Source: Candidatus Sulfotelmatobacter sp. (GTDB lineage Bacteria > Acidobacteriota > Terriglobia > Terriglobales > Acidobacteriaceae). From it: a stretch of DNA of 64,000 nucleotides. The notes beneath the pieces are model-generated. The model saw nothing but the letters and a program-made list of their open reading frames with translations, was not told the DNA's origin and did not search any database. Shown here in pieces: positions 49,266 to 57,659 of this stretch (positions within the stretch are counted from its first letter, which is position 1; each line of letters starts with the position of its first letter). The stretch covers positions 124,001 to 188,000 of the forward strand of contig DASYBM010000016.1 of NCBI GenBank assembly GCA_036500765.1, read 5' to 3'. A program made the translations under genes and the position numbers.

Positions 49266-51260
49266 TTAAATCAATGCGTCGTTATTTCGCCGGGACTTTC
49301 CCGAACCATTCCTCGAACACTCCAGCGTCCGGACGGTGTAGTCGCGGGCGTCGGCGGGCTTTATGAACATGTGTCCTTCGTTGGCGTAGACGACGAGTTG
49401 AGTCGGCACCTTCATAGTCTTGAGCGCGTGCCACCACTCCACCGATTGTTCCATGGGAACTTCGCCATCGCGGTCGCCGACCAATATGAGGGTCGGCGTC
49501 TTCACAGCTTTGATGAAGTGCATCGGATCGCTCTTGGCGTACACGGCGGGATCGTCATAAACCGAAGCACCGAAGAATGGAATCATCCATTCATCGATGT
49601 CGTTTAGCCCATAATAGCTAAGCCAATCGGACAGGCCCGCGCCCGCGACGGCGGCGGCGAAGAGTTGGGTTTGGGTCTCGGCCCACATGGTCATGTATCC
49701 ACCGTAGCTGTGTCCGCGAATGCCAAGGCGGCGCGTGTCGATGGGATATTGTCTCGCGATCGCGTCCACGCCGGCCATGATGTCGCGAAAATCGCCGCCG
49801 CCAAAATCTTTAATGTTGCCGCGCGTGAAGGCTTCGCCCTGCCCGTAACTGCCCCGCGGATTGGGGCACAATGCGAAGTAACCCATCGCCGATTCGAAGC
49901 CCATTATTCTCGTATCCCAATACGAGCCGCAGGCCCCGGACGGCCCGCCATGAACGTTCACTACGAGCGGATATTTTTTGCCGGGCATGAAGTCTTTCGG
50001 TAGCATCAACCAACCTTCGAGCTTGGTCGCGCCGTTGGTCCAATGGACATTGCGCATCTCGCCCCACACGGGTTTCACGCCGTCGTTAATCGTGGTTACC
50101 TGCTTCCAGTTGCCGATCTGGCCAGCCCAAACTTCAGGCGGCATACTGGCTGACTGGCGGACCACGGCCGACACCGAGCCTTCGCGAGAAAACGAACCGC
50201 TGGGAGTCGGCGTCGTACCCACATACTCTTCGCCTGCCCATACTGGCTTCACGGCGCCGGTCGAGACTTTAATGGTGGAAAATCCAGACTTGCCATCCAC
50301 GCTTTGAGCGAATGTAATTTCCTCGGGACCGGTCCAGGCCAGCGAAGAAGGAGAACTCTTAATCCCTGGAGTCAGGTTGCGCGCCATACCGCCCGCTGCC
50401 GGGACCACGTAAACTTCGCCGCCGGTAACGCTCTCATCGCTCATGAGGCCTTCAATGAAGGCAACTGATTTGCCGTCTGGCGAAATGTGAGGCTCGGCGA
50501 TCTGCCACTTGGGCGCATAGATCTCGTGCATTTCTCCGGACTGCGAGTTGATGCGATAGAGTTTCGCGACGTACCAATTGGCATCGCCCGCTCCGTGCGC
50601 GGCGGTCGCAACCCAGCCCTGACTGTCGGGCGTCCAGTCGTATTCGTAAATGTAGACGTCGGCGGGCGTGATTGAAGTGATCGTGTTGCTCGCGAGGTCA
50701 ACCGTCGCAAGGCGCTGTTCGTAAATTTTGTCGCCGATTACGCCTGCCAACGGGATCATCGGTTGCAGTGGGCCGGCAACTCGCGGCAAGCCGTCGGTGA
50801 CGAGCAGCGCGAGCCTGGAGCCGTCCGGAGAAAAAGTCGGGGTCGCAGCGTAGCCTTTAATTTCAACCCGTTTCACCGGGGTACTTCCGTCCAGTGAGAT
50901 AGTGAAAAGCTGAGCGGCAGGAATTTCGCCAGTCAGATCAGCGAGGAACGCGATCTGTCTGGAATCCCGCGACCACGACACGTCGCGCAGCGCGAGCTTG
51001 TCCCCAACCGTGATCAGACGTGCGGTGCCCGCGCTCACGGGAATCACCGATAGTTCTCCGTCGACGATGTAGGCGACCTGAGCTCCGTCAGGAGAGATCG
51101 CGACTTGATCGACTCGCTTCGCGTGCGGCATGGAATCGAATACGGAGGCGGCGTGCGATAAGGACTGTCCGTTTGTGAAGGGCGCAGCGGACAGCAGCAA
51201 AGCTGCACACGCGAAGAGCGGGAATGAAACGATGTTGGGTTTCTTCATTTGAGCTGGCAT
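49266..51260 (-). CDS. S9 family exported prolyl oligopeptidase-type peptidase
   Basis: A 664-residue exported serine peptidase. Seen: signal peptide (IVSFPLFACAALLLSAAPF), an N-terminal seven-bladed propeller with WD40/TolB-like repeats (SPDGAQVAYIVDGE, SRDSRQIAFLADLTGE, SPDGSRLALLV, SPDGKSVAFIEGL), then an alpha/beta hydrolase domain: VNVHGGPSGACGSYWD, GIRGHSYGGYMTMW (Ser), LILVGDRDGEVPMEQS (Asp) and VVYANEGHMF (His). This is the order of S9C/S9B-like acylaminoacyl or dipeptidyl peptidases. Known: such exported enzymes trim peptides in the periplasm. Transcribed leftwards; fabI lies 16 bases upstream on the same strand, with little functional link. Confidence 0.88.
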   Translation of the reverse strand: MPAQMKKPNIVSFPLFACAALLLSAAPFTNGQSLSHAASVFDSMPHAKRVDQVAISPDGAQVAYIVDGELSVIPVSAGTARLITVGDKLALRDVSWSRDSRQIAFLADLTGEIPAAQLFTISLDGSTPVKRVEIKGYAATPTFSPDGSRLALLVTDGLPRVAGPLQPMIPLAGVIGDKIYEQRLATVDLASNTITSITPADVYIYEYDWTPDSQGWVATAAHGAGDANWYVAKLYRINSQSGEMHEIYAPKWQIAEPHISPDGKSVAFIEGLMSDESVTGGEVYVVPAAGGMARNLTPGIKSSPSSLAWTGPEEITFAQSVDGKSGFSTIKVSTGAVKPVWAGEEYVGTTPTPSGSFSREGSVSAVVRQSASMPPEVWAGQIGNWKQVTTINDGVKPVWGEMRNVHWTNGATKLEGWLMLPKDFMPGKKYPLVVNVHGGPSGACGSYWDTRIMGFESAMGYFALCPNPRGSYGQGEAFTRGNIKDFGGGDFRDIMAGVDAIARQYPIDTRRLGIRGHSYGGYMTMWAETQTQLFAAAVAGAGLSDWLSYYGLNDIDEWMIPFFGASVYDDPAVYAKSDPMHFIKAVKTPTLILVGDRDGEVPMEQSVEWWHALKTMKVPTQLVVYANEGHMFIKPADARDYTVRTLECSRNGSGKSRRNNDALI

Positions 51261-51276
51261 TCCTTGTCGGGTAACG

Positions 51277-52047
51277 TCAGAAGCCCATGATGTTATAGCC
51301 GCAGTCTACATAGATCACTTCGCCGGTAATGCCTGAGCTTGCGTCGGAAGCGAGAAAGACTCCTGTCGATCCCACTTCACTCACTTCTACGTTGCGGCCC
51401 AGGGGGGCGCGCTCGGCGTGGCCTTTGTGCATGTCGCCGAAACCGGCGATGCCGCGGGCGGCGAGCGTTTTGATGGGGCCGGCGGAAATGGCGTTCACGC
51501 GGATTTTCTTTTTTCCCAGTTCGTAGGCCAGGTAACGCACCGAGCATTCGAGACCGGCCTTGGCGACGGCCATCACGTTATAACGCGGGACAACTTTTTC
51601 GGAGGCGTAATAAGTCATGGTCAGGATCGAGCCGCCGTCTTCCATCAGCGGCGCGGCGGCGCGGGCCACGGCGATCAGCGAATATACGCTCACATCGAGC
51701 GCGACGCGAAAGCCCTCGCGCGTAGTATTGATGAAGTCTCCCTTCAATTCGTCAGCGGGAGCGTAGGCGACGGAGTGCACCAGCGTGTGCAGCTTGCCCT
51801 GGCGTTCTTTTAACGTGGCGAAGAGGCGTTCGATTTCTTCATCTTTCGAGACATCGCACTTGTAGGCCTCGGCTCCGGGCAGCGACAGGATCAAGTCTTT
51901 GGCCTCTAATTCCATGCGCTCGTTCTGATAGGTGATGGCCAGCTTCATACCGGCGGCGTGCAATCCCTGGGCGATGGACCACGCGATGGAGCGCTTGTTG
52001 GCGACTCCGAAAACAACGGCGTTGCGGCCCTGAAGATCAGAGGACAT
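51277..52047 (-). CDS. fabI: Enoyl-[acyl-carrier-protein] reductase (NADH) FabI
   Basis: A 256-residue short-chain dehydrogenase-type enoyl-ACP reductase. Seen: the NAD site GVANKRSIAWSIA, KCDVSKDEEIERLF, LVHSVAYAP, the catalytic pair in MTYYASEKVVPRYNVMAVAK (Tyr and Lys; the YxxMxxxK spacing), and GPIKTLAARGIAGFGDM. The motif set matches FabI, the triclosan target, rather than FabL or FabV. Known: it catalyses the last step of each fatty acid elongation cycle. Start ATG 52047 has AAGGAG at the usual distance; the frame upstream is not coding. The S9 peptidase is 16 bases downstream. The repeat family of CCACGGAGG type lies upstream. Confidence 0.93.
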   Translation of the reverse strand: MSSDLQGRNAVVFGVANKRSIAWSIAQGLHAAGMKLAITYQNERMELEAKDLILSLPGAEAYKCDVSKDEEIERLFATLKERQGKLHTLVHSVAYAPADELKGDFINTTREGFRVALDVSVYSLIAVARAAAPLMEDGGSILTMTYYASEKVVPRYNVMAVAKAGLECSVRYLAYELGKKKIRVNAISAGPIKTLAARGIAGFGDMHKGHAERAPLGRNVEVSEVGSTGVFLASDASSGITGEVIYVDCGYNIMGF

Positions 52048-52088
52048 GGTGGCTCCTTCGGAAGAGGAAGGATAACAGAATTGCTTTT

Positions 52089-52230
52089 TAACCACGGAGG
52101 CACTGCGCCACGGAGAACTCTTATTGCCGAGCTGAGATCAAATACCTAGCGGGCAATCGGCGGTGGACTGGTAATCGAAATTGCGGACAGAAAAAAGATT
52201 TCTCCGCGTCTCTGTGCCTCCGTGGTGAAT
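52089..52230. repeat. Dispersed inverted repeat, CCACGGAGGC type, copy 1
   Basis: Left arm 52089-52118 (ACCACGGAGGCACTGCGCCA then CGGAGAA) and right arm 52201-52228 (TCTCCGCGTCTCTGTGCCTC then CGTGGTGA). The arms pair over most of their length around 80 bases of other DNA. It separates fabI from the MFS gene. Confidence 0.8.
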
Positions 52231-52240
52231 TGATTCCCGC

Positions 52241-53488
52241 TCATTGTGCCACCTCTTCGGGAACAGTCGCTCCCACCGGCCAACTTGCGGCTACGAACGA
52301 CAGCGCGTACACGCAGGCCAGTATGGCGAACCCAGCTACGAGGCTAATGTTGTGGGCGACGCTGCCGACGCAGACGGCGAGGAAGATCTGCAGGATGGTT
52401 CCAGCAAAGTAATAAGTGTTCTGCACCCGGCCCATCAGATGCTTCGGGACCATCTCCATCAGGCTGGTGTTCATGGCGACGCCGCCGGTACCGCGTGCCG
52501 AGCCCATCACAAAATAGGCGGCGATCGCCAAAAACAAAAAACGGGAGACGGGAGCGCATACCATCCCTACGGCGAGCAACGCCATCGAGAACGCAACGGT
52601 TCGGCGGCCGCCGAGTTGGGCAATGGCCTGCGGCGTATAAAACACGCTGATGAACGCTCCCGTGCCCCAGCCGGCGCTGAGCCAGCCGTATCCCACAGGC
52701 CCGGCGTGAAAGATGCGCTCGCTCAGAGACGGGGTCACAATGCCTCCATTCATCATGGCGCCGAGGAACAAGGCCCAGCTGATTCCCAGCGCGATGGCTG
52801 CGGGATGATCTCGCAGGAAGTGCAGACCTTCGCGCAGGTCATGCCAGAAGCGTGCCACTTGGCTTTCCGCCGCGATGATGTCGGCGCGCAACTCTTGCGG
52901 ATGCAGCAAAACGTGGCGCCCTTTGCGCACCGCGAGGTAGCAGAGGAAGGAGACGACATAAGTAGAAACGTCAATCAGCAGTACTCCGCCGAGGCCAACG
53001 TGGTTGTACATGAAGCCGACGATAGCGCCGGCGATGAGCCACCCGCTCTGCACTCCGGCCATCAGGATGGTGTTTGAACCAACGAACTCGCCTTCCGGAG
53101 TGAGTTCCTGAATGAGCGCGGTAATGGTGGGCCAGAACATCCAGAAGCCGGCCGACACCAGCATGTTCATTAAGTAAAGTTGCCAGACTTCCACGCGATG
53201 CCGGAAGGCGAGGATGGCTACGGCCAGAATGATCACGCCCCGCACGGCGTCGAGCCACATGACGAGGCGCCGGCGGTCTTCGCGATCGATAATCACGCCG
53301 GTGAAGGGAAGCATCAGCATGGCGGGAATGGTTTGCAGGACGACCAGCGTTCCCAGGGCGGTTTCGGAATGCGTGGCCTGCAAAATGTACCAGGCCACCG
53401 CGGACGAGTTCATCCCGCTGCCCAACATGGAGACCAGGTTGGCGGCAAAGACGAAACGCAACGGACGCTGGCCGAGAATGCCACGCAT
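52241..53488 (-). CDS. MFS transporter
   Basis: A 415-residue major facilitator with 12 predicted membrane segments. Seen: PLRFVFAANLVSMLGSGMNS (TM1), the loop 2-3 type motif GVIIDREDRRRLVMWLDAVR, TLVVLQTIPAMLMLPF, and a second-half VGYGWLSAGWGTGAFISVFY. The IDREDRRRLV block resembles the A-motif of drug-proton antiporters of the DHA3/enterobactin exporter (PF05977) type. Known: this branch exports drugs or siderophores, or takes part in macrolide resistance. No regulatory gene is adjacent. It is flanked by two CCACGGAGG repeats (52089 and 53513), which suggests past rearrangement by recombination, but this is inference. Confidence 0.82.
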   Translation of the reverse strand: MRGILGQRPLRFVFAANLVSMLGSGMNSSAVAWYILQATHSETALGTLVVLQTIPAMLMLPFTGVIIDREDRRRLVMWLDAVRGVIILAVAILAFRHRVEVWQLYLMNMLVSAGFWMFWPTITALIQELTPEGEFVGSNTILMAGVQSGWLIAGAIVGFMYNHVGLGGVLLIDVSTYVVSFLCYLAVRKGRHVLLHPQELRADIIAAESQVARFWHDLREGLHFLRDHPAAIALGISWALFLGAMMNGGIVTPSLSERIFHAGPVGYGWLSAGWGTGAFISVFYTPQAIAQLGGRRTVAFSMALLAVGMVCAPVSRFLFLAIAAYFVMGSARGTGGVAMNTSLMEMVPKHLMGRVQNTYYFAGTILQIFLAVCVGSVAHNISLVAGFAILACVYALSFVAASWPVGATVPEEVAQ

Positions 53489-53512
53489 GGGTCTACTTTA
53501 GCAAAGGCGAAT

Positions 53513-53580
53513 TCACCACGGAGGCACAGAGACACGGAGAAGATTTTTGTTTTCTCTGTGTCTCCGCGACTCCGTGGTGG
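53513..53580. repeat. Dispersed inverted repeat, CCACGGAGGC type, copy 2
   Basis: Left arm 53513-53542 (TCACCACGGAGGCACAGAGA then CACGGAGAAG) and right arm 53551-53580 (TTTCTCTGTGTCTCCGCGAC then TCCGTGGTGG), with a T-rich loop. A long hairpin, between the divergent MFS and TPR-like genes. Confidence 0.88.
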
Positions 53581-53684
53581 ATCGATGCGGCTCGTGAACT
53601 CCGCCCTTGCGTATAGCGGCGTTCGGCGCTACGATTCGCTCGGAATTTGCAGTCCTGATTTCTCGCGAATATAGGAGGAGGGCT

Positions 53685-54842
53685 ATGAAACGCTGCAGCT
53701 GGTCGATTCTGTTGGTTCTTATTTTTCTAGCATTCGCAGTCTTTCTTCCTCACGCCAGCGGCCAGGCCGAAAGCATCTCGATTGCAGCTGGCACCGATGA
53801 GGACAAGGCGCTCCAGGCCATTACCAGCGAAGGCGATCCGCAAAAGAAAGTTGCGATGTATCAGGACTTCGTGCAAAAGTTCGCGTCGAACCCGGCGGCG
53901 GTGGCCTATGGCGACTGGCAACTCGAGCAGGCTTACGTGGCGACCGGCGATCTGCCGAAGGCGCTGGATTACGGGGACAAGGCGCTGGCAGGCTCGCCCC
54001 ACAATCTGGATATTCTGGTGTCAGTTGCGGGCGCGGCGCAGCAGGCCAAGAATAACGTCAAGCTGATGGACTATGCGGCAAAAGGCGGCGAAGTTTGCCT
54101 CTCGATTGTCAAACAGGCGAAACCCGCAGGCATGAGCGACGAGGAATTTGCCAGCAAGGTCAACGAGGAAAGGTCGTCTGCCAAGAGCGCCTGCGAATTT
54201 CTGGAGAGTTCGGGCTTCTACGCCATCAGCAGCGAGACCGATGCCAAGAGCCGTATGGATGAGATCGAGAAATTCACCGCGGCGTTTCCCGATTCCAAGT
54301 ACTCAGAACAGGTATCCAACTACGCGATGTACACGCTGGGTCCAGGACAGTTGAACGATCAGGTGCGACTGGTTTCGTTTGGCGAGAAAGTCCTGGCGAC
54401 TAATCCCAACTCGCTGGCGGCGCTACTGCTCCTCGCCGGTCACTACGCAGACGATACCAGGCCGGGGAGCGCAGCTAAAGCAATCAGCTATGCGCAGAAG
54501 GCGATTGAAGTGGCAAAACCGGATGCTCCGGATGCCGATCAGTCCCGGAAGACCTCGGCAGGAGCTGCACATAGTACGATTGGGTGGGCATATTTGAAGC
54601 AGGAGAAAACGGCGTCGGCGATTCCCGAACTCAAAACTGCTTCGACGCTGCTTAAAGGCGGAGAGGAACAGCAGCAGTATGCGAGAGCCCTCTATGGCCT
54701 GGGCTTCGCTTATGCCAAGTTGAACAAACTGAGCGAGGCCCGCGAGGTGCTGACCGAAGTTTCAAAAATGCCGGGGCCTTTGCAGCCCATGTCGCAGGAT
54801 CTGCTGACGAAAGTTAATACAGCTCGAGCCAAAGGGCAGTGA
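53685..54842 (+). CDS. Exported tetratricopeptide-like protein
   Basis: A 385-residue exported protein: signal peptide (KRCSWSILLVLIFLAFAVFL), then helical repeats of TPR character. Seen: AYGDWQLEQAYVATGDLPKA with LDYGDKALAGSPHNLDILVS, LVSFGEKVLATNPNSLAALL, SAAKAISYAQKAIEVAKPD, and LYGLGFAYAKLNKLSEAREV. The intervals are irregular and only four to five clear repeats are seen. Start ATG 53685 has AGGAGGAGG just upstream; upstream in-frame codons are not coding. Known: exported TPR proteins are scaffolds in the periplasm or outer membrane. Function unknown. It is followed by a CCACGGAGG-family hairpin at 54864 and a convergent gene. Confidence 0.78.
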   Translation: MKRCSWSILLVLIFLAFAVFLPHASGQAESISIAAGTDEDKALQAITSEGDPQKKVAMYQDFVQKFASNPAAVAYGDWQLEQAYVATGDLPKALDYGDKALAGSPHNLDILVSVAGAAQQAKNNVKLMDYAAKGGEVCLSIVKQAKPAGMSDEEFASKVNEERSSAKSACEFLESSGFYAISSETDAKSRMDEIEKFTAAFPDSKYSEQVSNYAMYTLGPGQLNDQVRLVSFGEKVLATNPNSLAALLLLAGHYADDTRPGSAAKAISYAQKAIEVAKPDAPDADQSRKTSAGAAHSTIGWAYLKQEKTASAIPELKTASTLLKGGEEQQQYARALYGLGFAYAKLNKLSEAREVLTEVSKMPGPLQPMSQDLLTKVNTARAKGQ

Positions 54843-54863
54843 GATCTGCGGGCCGGAAATCTG

Positions 54864-54929
54864 AACCACAGAGGGCACGGAGTGCCCCAGAGGATATACT
54901 CTGTGAAACTCTGTGTCCCCTGTGGTTAA
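54864..54929. repeat. Dispersed inverted repeat, CCACAGAGGGCACGG type, copy 3
   Basis: Left arm 54864-54882 (AACCACAGAGGGCACGGAG) and right arm 54910-54929 (CTCTGTGTCCCCTGTGGTTA). Between them is a short GTGCCCCAGAGG segment. Related to copies 1 and 2. It lies between convergent genes and could act as a bidirectional hairpin terminator. Confidence 0.78.
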
Positions 54930-54949
54930 GGTTGAAGTTTAGAACTACT

Positions 54950-55618
54950 CTAAGGTTTGACCAGTTCTTCGGAAAGCAATTCAGCTTTCCATGCCAGGGT
55001 GCGTGCGCGGTCCAGATCCCCGGCCTCGACAGCCGTCTTCGATTGATCCATGAACTGGCGAATTTGACTGAGCATGTCTTGCTGGCTCGGTGTAAGTTGG
55101 CGATCGGCGATCTTCTTGAGGTTGGTATTGGTCTCGCCCAGCATTTCGTCGGTATCATGCTGGTGCGAGGTTTGGTCCACGGCTGTGCCTCCGGCCAACT
55201 GAATGCTCGGTTCTGAGCTTCCCCCCTGCCGCACCACTATCTTCGGCGGAGGGCAGTTTGTCTGTGCAGTCGTTCTCGCTGACGGTGCAGTTCTGGGGGC
55301 AGTAGCGGTTCCAGGCGTGGCGGTGGAGTTGGATGGAGTGGGATCGGCGGGCGCCGGAGTGCTGTCGCAGTTGGCCGGGACTTTTTTTCTACGTCGCCTC
55401 TTGCCGGCGGCAGTGGCAGGCGTCGTCTGACCTCCAGAGGTCCTCGCGGCAGTTGCTGCGGAGGGCGCGGACTGCGACGATGCGGAGGGTTTCTGAACGG
55501 ATGGCGCCGCCTCCCGACCTTGAGTTGCCGCCGCTTGCCCCGTAGCAGCGTTGCCGGCCTGCGGTGCGGCCGATGCCGCGCAGACGAAAGTGACGAAGAG
55601 AATTGCGGGCAGATTCAT
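54950..55618 (-). CDS. Exported Pro/Thr/Ala-rich protein with C-terminal helix
   Basis: About 222 residues. Seen: a signal peptide (MNLPAILFVTFVCAASAAP), a long low-complexity stretch of Ala, Thr, Pro, Ser and Gln (residues about 18-115) with a basic RRRRKK patch, and a C-terminal helical part (MLGETNTNLKKIADRQLTPS then QQDMLSQIRQFMDQSKTAVE, AGDLDRARTLAWKAELLSEE). Start ATG 55618 is preferred because an in-frame start at 55651 only adds 11 residues. The last part recalls TPR-like or coiled-coil capping helices. Function unknown. It is convergent with the exported TPR-like gene at 53685, so no operon is formed. Confidence 0.65.
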   Translation of the reverse strand: MNLPAILFVTFVCAASAAPQAGNAATGQAAATQGREAAPSVQKPSASSQSAPSAATAARTSGGQTTPATAAGKRRRRKKVPANCDSTPAPADPTPSNSTATPGTATAPRTAPSARTTAQTNCPPPKIVVRQGGSSEPSIQLAGGTAVDQTSHQHDTDEMLGETNTNLKKIADRQLTPSQQDMLSQIRQFMDQSKTAVEAGDLDRARTLAWKAELLSEELVKP

Positions 55619-55723
55619 TCCCAGGTTCCAGTTGGTCTCACTTCGGCACAATTCAATCTTACTCGCTTAATGCGCTGTGCCGCGGCACCATCTCACAAGC
55701 TGCGTTTCGCAGGCGTGTCAGAA

Positions 55724-57622
55724 TCAATCGCCGCGCTGCGTCGCTGTCGTATTTTGAGCCGCATCTTCGGCGTACTCCGGACCCGCCTCGATCGGTTCTC
55801 CCCCGAACGGAATCCGGAAACTGAAAACCGTTCCCGTCGCGCCAGATTCGAAGTCCACCGAGCCATAGTGCCATTGCAGAACCTGATAGGTCTGCGCCAG
55901 TCCGATGCCGCTGCCGTCTTTCTTGGTTGTGAAATAAAGTTCAAAAATCTTATCGTGCAGATCCGGGGGAATGCCTTCGCCCTGATCGCGCACTTCGGCA
56001 ATTACGGCATTGTTTTCGCGCCGAGCGGAAATGGTCAGCAGCCCTCCATCCGGCATGGCTTGCACCCCGTTGAGGACCACATTGAGTATGGCCTGTTTCA
56101 TCAGATCGACGTCGACTTTGACACGCAGGCGCTGTTGCGGCATATGCCGTTCGATGGTGACGCCGTGTTGCTCAGCATCGGGTGCTGCAAGCTGCGCCAC
56201 CTCCTCCATGAGGCGGCGAAGATCCACTTCCTCCAGACGAAGATCGCGGGGCCGGGTGAAATCAACCAGGGTTTGTACCACGCGGTCAAGGCGGCGAATT
56301 TCGCTGTCGATGATATCCATGTGACGCCGGGTGTCCGGTTCCTGCTCGGCCAGTTTGTTGCGCAACAGTTGCAGGTGGAGCACGATGGCGTTGATGGGAT
56401 TTTTTACTTCGTGAGCCACGCCCCGAGTTAAGCGGCCACTGGCGGAGAGGCGGCGCGACATCTCGATTTCGTCGCCGATGCGGCGCACCGATTCGGTGTC
56501 GCGCATGATGAGGAGCGCGCCGATCTGCGAATTCTTTTCCTGCACGAAGTCCAGCGAAACCTGGACGCGCTTTCCGCCCGCCGCCGCGAACTCTCGTTGC
56601 GATAGCGGTTTGCGGCGGTCAAAAGCATCCAGCAGGGCGAGGCCCAGCGCAGAACTGCGGTCGAACACCTCATGGACGGTGTGACCCAGAAGTTCTCCGC
56701 GGGGGCGGCCCAGAAAAGCTTCCACCGGCGCGCTCACCAGCACGACGCGCGAATCGCGCGCGAACAGCATCAGGCCGTCTTGCAGCTTCGACATGAGCTG
56801 ATCCACGTTGTCCTTGAGGGCGGAAAAAATTTCGCGGCTGTCGCGAATCTGGCGGCCAAGGTTGGCTATTTTCAGAGAGACGAGCCCGTATTCGTCGTGG
56901 CGAGATTCATCGCCAGAAAGTGAGTTAGCCTCTCCGGCGCTCACGCTATCGAGATTGAGGTTGATTTGCTTCAGCGGGCCCAACGCGAGGTTGGAAATTC
57001 CCGCTGCCAGAAATAAAGAGCCGAAGATCAGGGCAATCGAGATGTATCCCGCTTTCATCAGCCGGGCCTCAACCTCGCTCTTGAGAAAAATGGTTTGTAC
57101 GCCGATTCGGATCGTACCGAAAGGCTCGCCGTTCAACTCCAGCGGGTAGGTCACGTCATATACGGCGGCCGGGTTGAATACGAGGCGGATTTGTTCGCGG
57201 AGATGGGCGCTTACAACCTTCTGAAAATCAGGACGTGGCGCAATCACCTTGCCCACCATATTTGCGTTGGTATGCAGCAGCGCCTTGCCGGTGATATCGA
57301 CGATGGCCACGTCGTAGATGAATCTCCAGTCGCCGGGATCGGATTGAAGCAGATTGTTCAAAGCCACGTCGGTTTGCACGTAGTCGGCGAACGCGCGGCG
57401 CAGGGCGGCGGTGTTGCTGGTATCGACTGTCGTGCTGCTGAAGTCGGGCACGGCGTTCGACACGGCGTACGCTAGCTGGTGGGTGAGATTGGCGGCGGTT
57501 TCGTTGGAGTTGGCAATGCGCAGCCGCAAGATCTGCGAAATATAGAGGTACGAGAAAGCGGAAACCATCACTGTCACCATAAGAGTGATGACCAGCACGA
57601 TGATGGTCTTTCGTCGCAGCAT
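55724..57622 (-). CDS. Membrane sensor histidine kinase (NtrB-like output)
   Basis: A 632-residue membrane kinase. Seen: TM1 (about 8-30, TIIVLVITLMVTVMVSAFSY), a periplasmic Cache-like domain (about 40-190: YDVAIVDITGKALLHTNANM), TM2 (about 192-215, AGYISIALIFGSLFLAAGIS), a HAMP-like linker, a PAS segment (SALKDNVDQLMSKLQDGLML), then HisKA with GVAHEVKNPINAIVLHLQLL (phosphoacceptor His) and HATPase (N-box NVVLNGVQAMPDG, G1 RDQGEGIP, G2 DGSGIGLAQTY). It is transcribed downstream of the NtrC-like regulator at 57660 with 37 bases between, so the two form a two-component pair with a sigma-54-linked output. Signal is unknown. Confidence 0.88.
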   Translation of the reverse strand: MLRRKTIIVLVITLMVTVMVSAFSYLYISQILRLRIANSNETAANLTHQLAYAVSNAVPDFSSTTVDTSNTAALRRAFADYVQTDVALNNLLQSDPGDWRFIYDVAIVDITGKALLHTNANMVGKVIAPRPDFQKVVSAHLREQIRLVFNPAAVYDVTYPLELNGEPFGTIRIGVQTIFLKSEVEARLMKAGYISIALIFGSLFLAAGISNLALGPLKQINLNLDSVSAGEANSLSGDESRHDEYGLVSLKIANLGRQIRDSREIFSALKDNVDQLMSKLQDGLMLFARDSRVVLVSAPVEAFLGRPRGELLGHTVHEVFDRSSALGLALLDAFDRRKPLSQREFAAAGGKRVQVSLDFVQEKNSQIGALLIMRDTESVRRIGDEIEMSRRLSASGRLTRGVAHEVKNPINAIVLHLQLLRNKLAEQEPDTRRHMDIIDSEIRRLDRVVQTLVDFTRPRDLRLEEVDLRRLMEEVAQLAAPDAEQHGVTIERHMPQQRLRVKVDVDLMKQAILNVVLNGVQAMPDGGLLTISARRENNAVIAEVRDQGEGIPPDLHDKIFELYFTTKKDGSGIGLAQTYQVLQWHYGSVDFESGATGTVFSFRIPFGGEPIEAGPEYAEDAAQNTTATQRGD

Positions 57623-57659
57623 GAAGAGAAACCGGCCGGCTCAGGCAATGCACGAGGAG

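Noticed and set aside
49197-49607. Plus-strand frame after tsaE
   Set aside because: It runs antisense into the S9 peptidase gene and has no domain or ribosome site.
52244-53077. Plus-strand open frame opposite the MFS gene
   Set aside because: Antisense to a 12-TM transporter; the translation lacks hydrophobic segments and has the composition of a shadow frame.
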